From NCBI GenBank assembly GCA_051005735.1, contig JBPCJB010000162.1, forward strand, positions 1-24,813: a stretch of 24,813 nucleotides of DNA, in the 5' to 3' direction. Numbering within the stretch: position 1 is the stretch's first letter; every line of letters starts with the position of its first letter. Below are positions 1 through 6,367 of the stretch, piece by piece. The position numbers and the translations under genes were made by a program. The notes under the pieces are model-generated. The model saw only the letters and a list, made by a program, of their open reading frames with translations. It was not told the origin of the DNA and did no database searches. This DNA is from Gaiellasilicea sp051005735 (GTDB taxonomy: Bacteria; Actinomycetota; Thermoleophilia; Gaiellales; Gaiellaceae).

Positions 1-327
1 CTCTTCTTCGGCTCGGGGTCGCGGCCGTTCAATCGCGACCAGCTCGTGGCACGCGCGGTGAAGGCATGGAAGAACGCGGAGCTCGCGCCGATCGGCCTAC
101 ACGAGGGCCGGCACACGTTCGCGTCGATCCTGATTGCCGCTGGCGTGAACGCTAAGGCGCCCTCCACCTACCTCGGCCACAGCTCGATTCAGATCACGCT
201 CGACAGATACGGGCACCTGATGCCCGGCAACGAAGACGAAGCGGTCGCGCTCGTCGATGCCTACCTCGAGCGTGCGACAGTCTTGCGACAGTCAGCGACA
301 GTCGGGAGCGGTTTGCAGCGGCCGTAG
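1..327 (+). CDS. Tyrosine recombinase / phage-type integrase, C-terminal part (N-terminus beyond window)
   Basis: The frame is open from base 1, so only the C-terminal 108 residues are visible. They carry the catalytic core of the tyrosine recombinase family: an H-x-x-R box (HEGRHTFAS), the second conserved histidine in LGHSS, and the nucleophile tyrosine in LDRYGHLMPG. The product would cut and rejoin DNA at an attachment site. The gene stops 68 bp short of the 3' end of a tRNA-Ser gene on the opposite strand, the usual arrangement for an element integrated into a tRNA 3' end, so the element presumably extends leftward beyond the window. The first arginine of the active site is not visible. 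Family assignment is strong; the type of element (prophage or integrative conjugative element) cannot be told. Confidence 0.9.
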   Translation, partial: LFFGSGSRPFNRDQLVARAVKAWKNAELAPIGLHEGRHTFASILIAAGVNAKAPSTYLGHSSIQITLDRYGHLMPGNEDEAVALVDAYLERATVLRQSATVGSGLQRP

Positions 328-331
328 GCGG

Positions 332-374
332 ATGGTTGACCGGACAAGGAAGTGGCGTAGTTCCGCTCAACCAT
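332..374. repeat. Inverted repeat between integrase and tRNA-Ser
   Basis: The arms ATGGTTGA (332-339) and TCAACCAT (367-374) are perfect 8-bp inverted repeats separated by 27 bp. They lie between the integrase stop and the tRNA 3' end. The pair could be an accessory arm-type site for the integrase or a terminator stem; there is no T-run. This rests on sequence only, and function is unknown. Confidence 0.4.
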
Positions 375-395
375 GCGGTTTGAGCTATCTGAGAG

Positions 396-482
396 CGGCG
401 GGGGTGGGATTCGAACCCACGAACGAGTTGCCCCGTCAACGGTTTTCAAGACCGCCCCGTTCGGCCGCTCCGGCACCCCGCC
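396..482 (-). tRNA. tRNA-Ser(UGA), likely integration target
   Basis: Read on the minus strand, the 7-bp acceptor stem is GGCGGGG/CCCCGCC with discriminator G, which is typical of serine tRNAs. The T arm is GTGGG-TTCGAAT-CCCAC, and the anticodon loop CTTGAAA in a GCGGT/ACCGT stem gives anticodon TGA. A long variable arm (class II tRNA) is present. The 3' CCA is not encoded. The tRNA begins 12 bp after the serS stop codon on the same strand, so the synthetase and one of its substrates are probably co-transcribed. Its 3' end faces the integrase gene and is the likely attachment site. Confidence 0.95.
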
Positions 483-494
483 GCGGTGGTGAGG

Positions 495-1694
495 CTAGCG
501 CTTGACTCGCTCCGGAGCGCCGAACGGCCTGAGCGCGTCCGGCACGTCGCCCTGGAAGTTCTCGAGGATCGCCAAGGCCATTCGATCGACGACGGCGGTG
601 CCGTTGAGAGTGTGGACGTGCTCGAGTCCTCGCTCGCCTCGGTGGCGGATCCCGAGCCGTCGCGCTTGAAAGTCCGTCGTGTTCGAGATCGAGGCGGTCT
701 CGCGATACCGCTCCTGGCTCGGGAACCAGATCTCGACGTCGTAGGTCTTCGCGGCCGCGCTCGAGATGTCACCCGCCGGCAGGACGACCACGCGGTAGGG
801 CAGGCCGAGCTCGCCCACGAGCTCCTCGGTGTTCGCGAGCAGCCGCTCGTGCTCGTCCCACGAATCCTCGGCCTGGATGAACGAGAACTGCTCGACCTTG
901 TTGAACTGGTGCACGCGGATCATCCCGCGCGTGTCGCGCCCAGCGGCGCCGGCCTCCCGGCGGAAGCACGGCGAGAAGGCGACGTAGCGCAGCGGCAGGG
1001 AGTCGGCTTCGAGGATCTCGCCGGCGTGGAGGCTCGCGAGCGGGATCTCGGCGGTGCCGGCGAGATAGAGCCCGTCGGCGGGGAGTTCGTAGACGTTCGT
1101 CTCGTCGGAGGGGAAGGCACCGGTGCCGATCAGCGCGTCCTCGCGGACGAGCACCGGCGGCAGAACGGCCAGGAAGCCCTTGGCGGTCAGGCGGTCGAGC
1201 GCGAGCCGGTAGAGGGCGAGCGCGAGCAGCGCCGTGTCTCCGACCCAGTAGCCGAAGCGCGAGCCGGGCATCCGCGCGGCGCGCTCCATCTCGAAACGGC
1301 CGACCTGGAGGTGCTCGCGCCCATCCGCCAGGCTCGGTGGGTCGCCGATGCGCCTGATCTCCTCGACGTCGTCCTCGGTCGAGCCGTCAGGCGTGTCCGG
1401 GTGGGGGATGTTCGGAACGGCGAGCGCGAGCCGGTCGCGTGTGGACTCGGCGGTCGTGAGCTCCTCCTCGGCGGCGCGCAGCTCCTCCTTCACGGCCTTG
1501 AGCTCGGCGAGCTGCTCGGGCGACGGCTTTCCCTTCGGCTTCGTCCGGCTGCGTAGCTCGTCGATCCGCGGCACGAGCGCGCGCCAGCGCTCGTCAGCCT
1601 CGAGTAGAGCGTCGAAGGCCTCCGCAGCGCCCTTGCGGACAAGCGCGGCGCGGTAGCGCTCCGGATCGTGACGCGCTGCCTTCAGGTCGATCAT
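495..1694 (-). CDS. serS: Seryl-tRNA synthetase
   Basis: 399 residues. The enzyme charges tRNA-Ser with serine in the cytoplasm. The N-terminal third (about residues 25-95) is the helical coiled-coil arm that holds the long variable arm of tRNA-Ser, followed by the conserved VPNIPHPD. The class II catalytic core has the TAEIPL box at about 214-219, motif 2 FRREAGAAGRDTRGMIRVHQ at about 244-263, and motif 3 NGTAVVDRMALAILENFQ at about 364-381. It is slightly shorter than the usual 420-430 residues. The ATG overlaps the TGA of the upstream HAD gene as ATGA, implying coupled translation, and a tRNA-Ser lies 12 bp downstream. The assignment is essentially certain. Confidence 0.98.
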   Translation of the reverse strand: MIDLKAARHDPERYRAALVRKGAAEAFDALLEADERWRALVPRIDELRSRTKPKGKPSPEQLAELKAVKEELRAAEEELTTAESTRDRLALAVPNIPHPDTPDGSTEDDVEEIRRIGDPPSLADGREHLQVGRFEMERAARMPGSRFGYWVGDTALLALALYRLALDRLTAKGFLAVLPPVLVREDALIGTGAFPSDETNVYELPADGLYLAGTAEIPLASLHAGEILEADSLPLRYVAFSPCFRREAGAAGRDTRGMIRVHQFNKVEQFSFIQAEDSWDEHERLLANTEELVGELGLPYRVVVLPAGDISSAAAKTYDVEIWFPSQERYRETASISNTTDFQARRLGIRHRGERGLEHVHTLNGTAVVDRMALAILENFQGDVPDALRPFGAPERVKR

Positions 1695-2515
1695 GGGCTC
1701 GATTCTAGAAAGGCTTCGAGCGCCCGGGCGACACCCTCCTCCTCGGCGGGCGGGCAGAGCCAGTCCGCGCGAGCGATGAGCGCCTCATGGCCGTTCTCGA
1801 CCGAGACCGCGTAGCCCGCCCAGCCGAGCAGCTCGAGGTCGTTCTCGCCGTCGCCGAAAGCGACCGTGTGCTCGGCCGCGAAGCCGAGGTGCTCGGCGAG
1901 GAACGCGAGTCCGCTGCCCTTCGAGACATTCGGGCTCGCGAGCTCGAGGAAGTAGGGCAGCGACTTGGCGATGAAGAGCCGGTCGGCGAATCGCTCCGAC
2001 AACACCGCCCTCAGACCGTCCAACGCGGCGGGATCGTCGACGGCGACGAGCTTCGTCGGCGGCCGCTCCAGCCACGCGAGCAGGTCGCCGACGGGCGTGA
2101 TCGGGATGTGCTGGAAGTCGGCGTACGCGCGGGCGTTCTCGGTGATCTCGGCGACGTAGAGGTCGTCGTCGACGTAGCAGTTGAGCCGGAACCCTTCGCT
2201 CTGGACGGCCTCGATCGCCTCGCGAGCGAGCTCGAGCGGAATCGGCTCGTGGCGTAGGAACTCACCGCTCGCAGGCTCGGCGACGACGGCGCCCTGATAG
2301 CAGACGAGCGGCTCCTCGATTCCCGCTGCCACGGCGTACGGGAGCGCCGAGCGGAACATCCGGCCGGTGACGAGGAGAACGTGGCTGCCGCGCTCGCGTA
2401 CGGCTTGTATCGCCGCGATCGTGCGCGGCCACAGGACGCCATCCTCGGCGATCAGCGTCCGGTCGAGATCGCACGCGAAGGCGTCGACGCGCCGGGGGAA
2501 GTCCGGCGGAAGCAG
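1691..2515 (-). CDS. HAD-superfamily phosphatase, Cof type (probable CTG start)
   Basis: HAD phosphohydrolases of the Cof type dephosphorylate small sugar or cofactor phosphates; the substrate is unknown here. Motif I is DLDRTL (residues 16-21 from the CTG), motif II is the Thr of VTGR (50), motif III is the Lys of SKGSG (about 199), and motif IV is GDGENDLELL (about 221). The first ATG, at 2359, would remove motif I and about 52 residues. The only NTG codon far enough upstream is CTG at 2515-2513, directly after the TAG of the cytochrome gene in the same frame. From there the protein is 274 residues, a normal Cof length. Translation may reinitiate at TAG-CTG. The gene ends in an ATGA overlap with serS. 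The function class is firm; the start is inferred. Confidence 0.85.
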   Translation of the reverse strand: MLPPDFPRRVDAFACDLDRTLIAEDGVLWPRTIAAIQAVRERGSHVLLVTGRMFRSALPYAVAAGIEEPLVCYQGAVVAEPASGEFLRHEPIPLELAREAIEAVQSEGFRLNCYVDDDLYVAEITENARAYADFQHIPITPVGDLLAWLERPPTKLVAVDDPAALDGLRAVLSERFADRLFIAKSLPYFLELASPNVSKGSGLAFLAEHLGFAAEHTVAFGDGENDLELLGWAGYAVSVENGHEALIARADWLCPPAEEEGVARALEAFLESSP

Positions 2516-2995
2516 CTACCCGGACGTGGAGTCGACGACGTACGCGACCACGTCGGCGATCTGCTTGTCGCTGAGCTGATCCTCGAACGCCGGCATCGCG
2601 CCCATCCCGTTCGTGACCCGGTCGGCGGTCAGCGCGGCGTCGGGCTGCGAATCGTCGAGGTCCGGGCCGACGTTGCCGGATGAGCCCGCTGCCTCGAGCG
2701 TGTGGCAGCCGCCGCAGCCTGCAGACGCCCAGACTCCTTCGCCGGCAGCCGCATCGCCCTCGACGGTCTCCGTAGGCTCGGTCTCCGTAGGCTCGGTCTC
2801 CGTCGGCTCGGTCTCCGTCGGCTCGGTCTCCGTCGTCTCGGTCTCCGTCGTCTCAGCCGTCGTCGCCGGCTCGGGGAGCTCGCCCTCGACGGTCTCAGGT
2901 GTGGCAGTGATCTCCTCGCCGCCGCCGCAAGCAGTCAGGCCCGCCGGCACGGCCAGTGCGAGCGCTGTGAGGGCGAGAGCAAGGGGGCGGCGCAT
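2516..2995 (-). CDS. Membrane-anchored lipoprotein cytochrome c
   Basis: 159 residues from the ATG at 2995; an in-frame ATG at 3037 would overlap the upstream gene and put 14 extra residues ahead of the signal peptide. Residues 1-23 form a lipoprotein signal (MRRPLALAL..., lipobox LTAC, Cys23). Residues about 30-80 are a low-complexity acidic Thr/Glu/Pro linker built from PTETE repeats. The C-terminal domain has the haem-binding CGGCH (94-98) and a likely axial methionine in NGMGAMPAF (131 or 134). It is probably a small single-haem electron carrier tethered to the outer face of the membrane; its partner is not shown. The stop codon directly abuts the presumed start of the HAD gene, a metabolically unrelated neighbour. 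Confidence 0.92.
   Translation of the reverse strand: MRRPLALALTALALAVPAGLTACGGGEEITATPETVEGELPEPATTAETTETETTETEPTETEPTETEPTETEPTETVEGDAAAGEGVWASAGCGGCHTLEAAGSSGNVGPDLDDSQPDAALTADRVTNGMGAMPAFEDQLSDKQIADVVAYVVDSTSG
2766..2855 (-). repeat. Six tandem 15-bp repeats inside the cytochrome linker
   Basis: Six consecutive 15-bp units (plus-strand consensus GTCTCCGTCGGCTCG, with A/C and G/T variants) run from 2766 to 2855. They keep the reading frame and encode the PTETE/TTETE linker between the lipid anchor and the haem domain. Variants are ordered, with two identical GTAGGCTCG units, then two GTCGGCTCG, then two GTCGTCTC, as expected from slippage or unequal duplication. The copy number probably varies between strains. 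Confidence 0.9.
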
Positions 2996-3005
2996 CGAGC
3001 CGAGT

Positions 3006-4376
3006 CTAACCAGAGCCGGCGCTCGATTCGGTGGCAACCGTTTGCGGCGCCCGAGCGAGCGCGAGCGCCGCGGCTGCGCCGACCGCGATCACGTCCGCGG
3101 GCGTGTCGTTGACGAGGAGTGAGACCGCGAGCCCTGCGAGGAGCGCGTCGAGCAGGGGCAGCCTGGGACTGCGAGCGGCGATCCACGCCAGAAGCGCGAG
3201 GCCGGCGAGGACGATCGCGGTTGCCCCCGGACTGGCGGCGCTTCGGCGCACGGAGAGCTCGAGCCGGTCGACGAGATCGCTCGCGAGCGCAACCGGCCCG
3301 TCGCCGACGGCGCGCGTAACGTGGCTCTCGCCACCGGTTGCGGCGTCGAGCGCCAACGCGCCGAGCACGAGCGCGATCGCGCCGACAGCCACTGCGGCGA
3401 GTACCCACGGCGTCGGCCGGATCCTCCGCAGGCGGAGCACGAGCACGAGGTACGCGACGGCGAGCACCACGAGCCCACCGCCATCGGCGCCGAAGCGGTT
3501 CCCGCCCACGGTGACGAGCGCGAGCGCGCCGACGAGGGCACCTCCACGCCCAAGGAGCGCCGCCCCGACGAGCGCCGGCACGAGCAGCAGCGTCGCGAGC
3601 AGGTTGTTGATCCCGTAGAAGCGGCCCGATTGAGAGGGACCGAGCGGCGAGAGAGCGATCGTCTCGGCGTCGAGTCCGAGCGAGGCGAGATAGACGGCAA
3701 GCACCCCGGCGCCGGCGAGTCCAAGCGGCAAGGCGAGGGCCGCGGCCCCCGCCAGCAGCGCGAGCCAGGGCGCGAGCCACAGGTTTGCGGCGAGCGCGAC
3801 GAGCAGAGCGCGTAGGGCGAGGCGCGGGCGCACGATGGCAAGCGCGAGCACGAGTGCAACCAGCAGGATCGTCAACGGCAGGCGAAGCCGATCGTTGCGG
3901 TCGATCCGGTCGTCAAGGCGTTCGAGCGCGGCGACCGGATCCTGCGAGGGGGCAGCTCGGAGCCGCCCGGTGGCGACGTCCGTCACCGAGACGAGCCCAT
4001 CGATTCGCGTCGAATCGGAGGTGAGGAGGCCGGTAGAGCCGACGACGGCGATCGGATAGCGCCGGTCGTTCGTGCTTCGTCCTGGGGGCGGCAGGCTCAC
4101 CAGCACGAGCGGGCCGCCGGGACGGTCGAGCGCGAGCAGCGGCGGTCCGGAGGGAACACCGCCGAGCAGGTCGTGCTCGACCTTGCCGCGGAGGAGGGCG
4201 GCGAGCGATCCCTCGCGCGTCACCTCCGGCCCGGCGCCGGGAACGAGCAGCCCGACCGCGGCGCGCTGCGCATAGTCCGCCGGGTCGAAGGGTGGCACGA
4301 CGCGCACCTCTGCCTGCGCGACAGCGGGCGCGAGCAACGGCAGGCAGAGGATCAAAGCCCGAAAGGGAGTGCGCAT
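3006..4376 (-). CDS. Secreted/multi-pass membrane protein of unknown function
   Basis: 456 residues; I do not recognise a characterised function. Residues 1-22 are a clear signal peptide (cleavage after AVAQA), which supports the ATG at 4376. An extracytoplasmic region of about 140 residues follows (containing LLVPGAGP, a lysine/histidine patch, and a DRRYPIAVVG stretch). The rest, from about residue 165, is a run of hydrophobic segments. One hydrophobic region holds the conserved-looking SGRFYGINNLLATLLLVPAL and GGNRFGADGGGLVVLAVAYL. This signature recalls large actinobacterial and firmicute membrane proteins of unknown role. No Shine-Dalgarno precedes the ATG, whose first two bases overlap the start codon of the divergent gene. 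It is followed 10 bp later by the cytochrome gene. Confidence 0.85.
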   Translation of the reverse strand: MRTPFRALILCLPLLAPAVAQAEVRVVPPFDPADYAQRAAVGLLVPGAGPEVTREGSLAALLRGKVEHDLLGGVPSGPPLLALDRPGGPLVLVSLPPPGRSTNDRRYPIAVVGSTGLLTSDSTRIDGLVSVTDVATGRLRAAPSQDPVAALERLDDRIDRNDRLRLPLTILLVALVLALAIVRPRLALRALLVALAANLWLAPWLALLAGAAALALPLGLAGAGVLAVYLASLGLDAETIALSPLGPSQSGRFYGINNLLATLLLVPALVGAALLGRGGALVGALALVTVGGNRFGADGGGLVVLAVAYLVLVLRLRRIRPTPWVLAAVAVGAIALVLGALALDAATGGESHVTRAVGDGPVALASDLVDRLELSVRRSAASPGATAIVLAGLALLAWIAARSPRLPLLDALLAGLAVSLLVNDTPADVIAVGAAAALALARAPQTVATESSAGSG

Positions 4377-4953
4377 GGGAGACTCGCTCGCAGTGAGCGT
4401 GGACGATTCGTACCAGCGCGGACTCGACCGCGCACTCCCGGCCTGGCACCACCGGGAACATCATTGGATCCACGTGCAGGCGCCGCCCGAGCGAGCGCTG
4501 GCCGCCGCGCTCGAGGTACGGGCCGCGGAGATGCCGCTCGTGCGGGCGCTCTTCCGCCTGCGCGGCCTCCGCCCGGGTTCCGGCGGGACGCTCCTCGACG
4601 CGATGCGGAAGGACGGCTTCGAGCACTACGCCGACGGCGTCTACGTCGCGATCGGCAAACCGTGGACGCCGAGCGGCGGGCTGCGACCTGTTGCGGACTT
4701 CGCAGCGTTCGCCGAGCCGGGATTCGCGAAGATGGCGCTCGAGTTTCGGGCCGTTCCCGAGCGTGATGGGTCGCGGCTCGAAACCGAGACGCGCGTCTTC
4801 CTCACGGATGCCGCGGCTCGGAGGCGATTCGCTCGCTACTGGCTCGTCGTCCGCCCCTTCAGCGGGCTCATCCGTCGGAGTTGGCTCGCGGCCGCCCGCA
4901 AGCTTGCGGAAGCGCCACGCTCCGAGCAAGGACATGTCCGAAAGGGACAGTAG
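4375..4953 (+). CDS. SRPBCC-like (START/polyketide-cyclase fold) protein
   Basis: 192 residues from the ATG at 4375, preceded by GGGAG with 5-nt spacing; an in-frame GTG at 4369 lies inside that ribosome binding site and is less likely. The pattern W-H-H-R-E-H-H, then alternating hydrophobic strands (DGVYVAIGKPW, KMALEFRAVPE, RLETETRVFLTD), then a long C-terminal helix (ARRRFARYWLVVRPFSGLIRRSW) is typical of SRPBCC domain proteins, which bind hydrophobic ligands. The ligand is unknown. The last codons (4930-4949) lie in a palindromic stretch. The gene lies 9 bp upstream of nucS and is probably co-transcribed with it. Fold assignment is by resemblance only. Confidence 0.7.
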   Translation: MGDSLAVSVDDSYQRGLDRALPAWHHREHHWIHVQAPPERALAAALEVRAAEMPLVRALFRLRGLRPGSGGTLLDAMRKDGFEHYADGVYVAIGKPWTPSGGLRPVADFAAFAEPGFAKMALEFRAVPERDGSRLETETRVFLTDAAARRRFARYWLVVRPFSGLIRRSWLAAARKLAEAPRSEQGHVRKGQ

Positions 4954-4962
4954 GTTGACGCG

Positions 4963-5634
4963 GTGCGCCTGCTCGTCGCCCGCTGCGAGGTGTTCTACAC
5001 CGGCCGCCTCACCGCCCGTCTGCCGGAGTCGACCCGACTGCTCCTGCTCAAGTCGGACGGATCCGTGCTCGTGCACGCCGACAGCGGCGGCTACAAGCCG
5101 CTGAACTGGATGACTCCGCCGACCGTGATCGAGGAGGAGCCGGGGCTGATCGTCGTCCGCAAGAGGGCCGGCAGGACTGAAGACCGGCTCGAGATCAGGA
5201 TCGCGGAGGTGCTGAGCGACATCGAGCAGCCGATGGACGAGGTGAGCGGGCTGGCAAAGGACGGCGTGGAGCGCGATCTTCAGGAGGCGCTCGCGGCGCG
5301 GCCGGAGCTGCTCGAGGAGGAGCTGCGGCTCGTGCGCCGCGAATGGTCGACGGAGGTCGGACCGGTCGACCTGATGTGCCGCGACTGCGACGACGGCTGG
5401 GTCGCGGTCGAGATCAAGCGGCTCGGGACGATCGAGGCGGTGGAGCAGCTCACGCGCTACCTCGGCTTCATCCGGATCGACCCGGCGAAGGAGCGCTGCC
5501 GGGGGATCCTCGCCGCTCAGCGCTTCAAGCCGCAGGCGGTCACGCTCGCCGAGTCGCGCGGGATCCGCTGCGTGGAGGTCGATCTGGAACTCCTGCGTGG
5601 CGAACGCGAGCCAGAGCTGACGCTCTTCGGCTAG
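4963..5634 (+). CDS. nucS: Mismatch-specific endonuclease NucS
   Basis: 223 residues, the usual length for actinobacterial NucS, from a GTG start. NucS (EndoMS) cuts both strands at mispaired bases and replaces MutS/MutL repair in many actinobacteria and archaea. An N-terminal beta-rich DNA-binding domain (about 1-100) precedes a restriction-like nuclease domain with catalytic Asp136 (GPVDLMCRD), Glu150 and Lys152 (VAVEIKR), then VEQLTRYLGFI. The C-terminus ends in PELTLFG, resembling a sliding-clamp-binding tail. It sits 9 bp after the SRPBCC gene. No mutS or mutL gene is visible in the window. The assignment is strong. Confidence 0.95.
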   Translation: MRLLVARCEVFYTGRLTARLPESTRLLLLKSDGSVLVHADSGGYKPLNWMTPPTVIEEEPGLIVVRKRAGRTEDRLEIRIAEVLSDIEQPMDEVSGLAKDGVERDLQEALAARPELLEEELRLVRREWSTEVGPVDLMCRDCDDGWVAVEIKRLGTIEAVEQLTRYLGFIRIDPAKERCRGILAAQRFKPQAVTLAESRGIRCVEVDLELLRGEREPELTLFG

Positions 5635-5672
5635 TCCCTTGTGGACACTTTCACGTCCTCGAGCGGTACACC

Positions 5673-5957
5673 ATGGTCGGGAGAGTCGGTGTGCGCGAGT
5701 TCCACGAGAACCTCCGTTCCTACCTCGATCGGATCGAGGCAGGCGACGAGGTCTTGATCACCGACCGAGGCAAGCCGGTGGCCCGTCTCGTCGAGCCTGA
5801 ATCGCATGAGGTTCTCCGCGCACGACTGATCCGAGAGGGAACGATCACACCCGCGAAGCGGCCCTGGAAGCCGATCGACTGGGAGAAGCTGCCGGAGCTT
5901 CCTCCCCCGTACCTCTCCGACATCGTGATCGCGATCCGTCGCGGCGTCGAGTTCTGA
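5673..5957 (+). CDS. Phd/YefM-family antitoxin
   Basis: 94 residues. The N-terminus VGVREFHENLRSYLDRIEAG followed by DEVLITDRGKPVARLVEP is the standard Phd/YefM fold, which binds DNA and dimerises. The C-terminal tail (about 60-94, rich in Pro, Trp and Leu) would wrap the toxin. It would neutralise the PIN-domain toxin encoded immediately downstream and repress the operon. Its TGA overlaps the presumed CTG start of the toxin as CTGA. The ATG has no clear ribosome binding site; the in-frame GTG a few codons later is an alternative start. No well-spaced promoter was found in the 38 bp after nucS. Confidence 0.9.
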   Translation: MVGRVGVREFHENLRSYLDRIEAGDEVLITDRGKPVARLVEPESHEVLRARLIREGTITPAKRPWKPIDWEKLPELPPPYLSDIVIAIRRGVEF

Positions 5958-6367
5958 ACCTCTATCTCGACGCATCGGCTCTGGTCGCAGTACTCGTTCA
6001 CGAGCCCCAGTGGGATGTTCTCGCGGCGCTGCTCGGCGACGCGGCCAACGTCAACGGCTCACGCCTCACGTACATCGAGACCCGCGCAGCGCTCGCCGCG
6101 AGAGGGCGAGCATCCCGGCGGCATCGCCGCCAGCTGACGCAGGCGAGAGACGACCTCGAGCGGCGCTGGGAGCGCGTGTCGATCGTCGAGCTGGACGAGC
6201 TGGTGAGGGAGGTCGCCTCGCTTGCTACCGAGCAACATCGCCTCCGAGGAGCGGACGCCGTCCACCTGGCGTCGGCGGCGGTGCTCGGCTCCGAAGTGAC
6301 GATGGTCACACGCGACGCATCGCTGCGGCGTGCCTCTCTTGCGGCGGGGCTGGACGTGGCGTACTAA
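5954..6367 (+). CDS. VapC-like PIN-domain toxin (CTG start)
   Basis: 137 residues. It has the four acidic PIN residues: Asp6 in LYLDASALV, Glu in TYIETRAAL, Asp in GADAVHLASA and Asp in VTRDASL. PIN toxins are Mg-dependent ribonucleases that often cleave tRNA or rRNA. No ATG, GTG or TTG occurs in this frame ahead of the first catalytic Asp. The nearest start-like codon is CTG at 5954, in a CTGA overlap with the antitoxin stop, so coupled translation from CTG is likely. A shorter start (in-frame GTG near 6176) would delete half the active site. The stop TAA overlaps the stop of the convergent dehydrogenase. Confidence 0.87.
   Translation: MNLYLDASALVAVLVHEPQWDVLAALLGDAANVNGSRLTYIETRAALAARGRASRRHRRQLTQARDDLERRWERVSIVELDELVREVASLATEQHRLRGADAVHLASAAVLGSEVTMVTRDASLRRASLAAGLDVAY

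Noticed and set aside
486..1556. A 356-residue plus-strand frame antisense to serS, starting next to tRNA-Ser
   Set aside because: Shadow frame; composition is typical of reversed coding sequence and serS is unmistakable.
2766..2855. CRISPR or minisatellite with non-coding role
   Set aside because: The 15-bp repeats keep frame inside a recognised cytochrome gene.
5645..5672. Promoter for the Phd/VapC pair (TTGTGG with TACACC)
   Set aside because: Spacing of about 22 bp is too long and the -10 match is weak.
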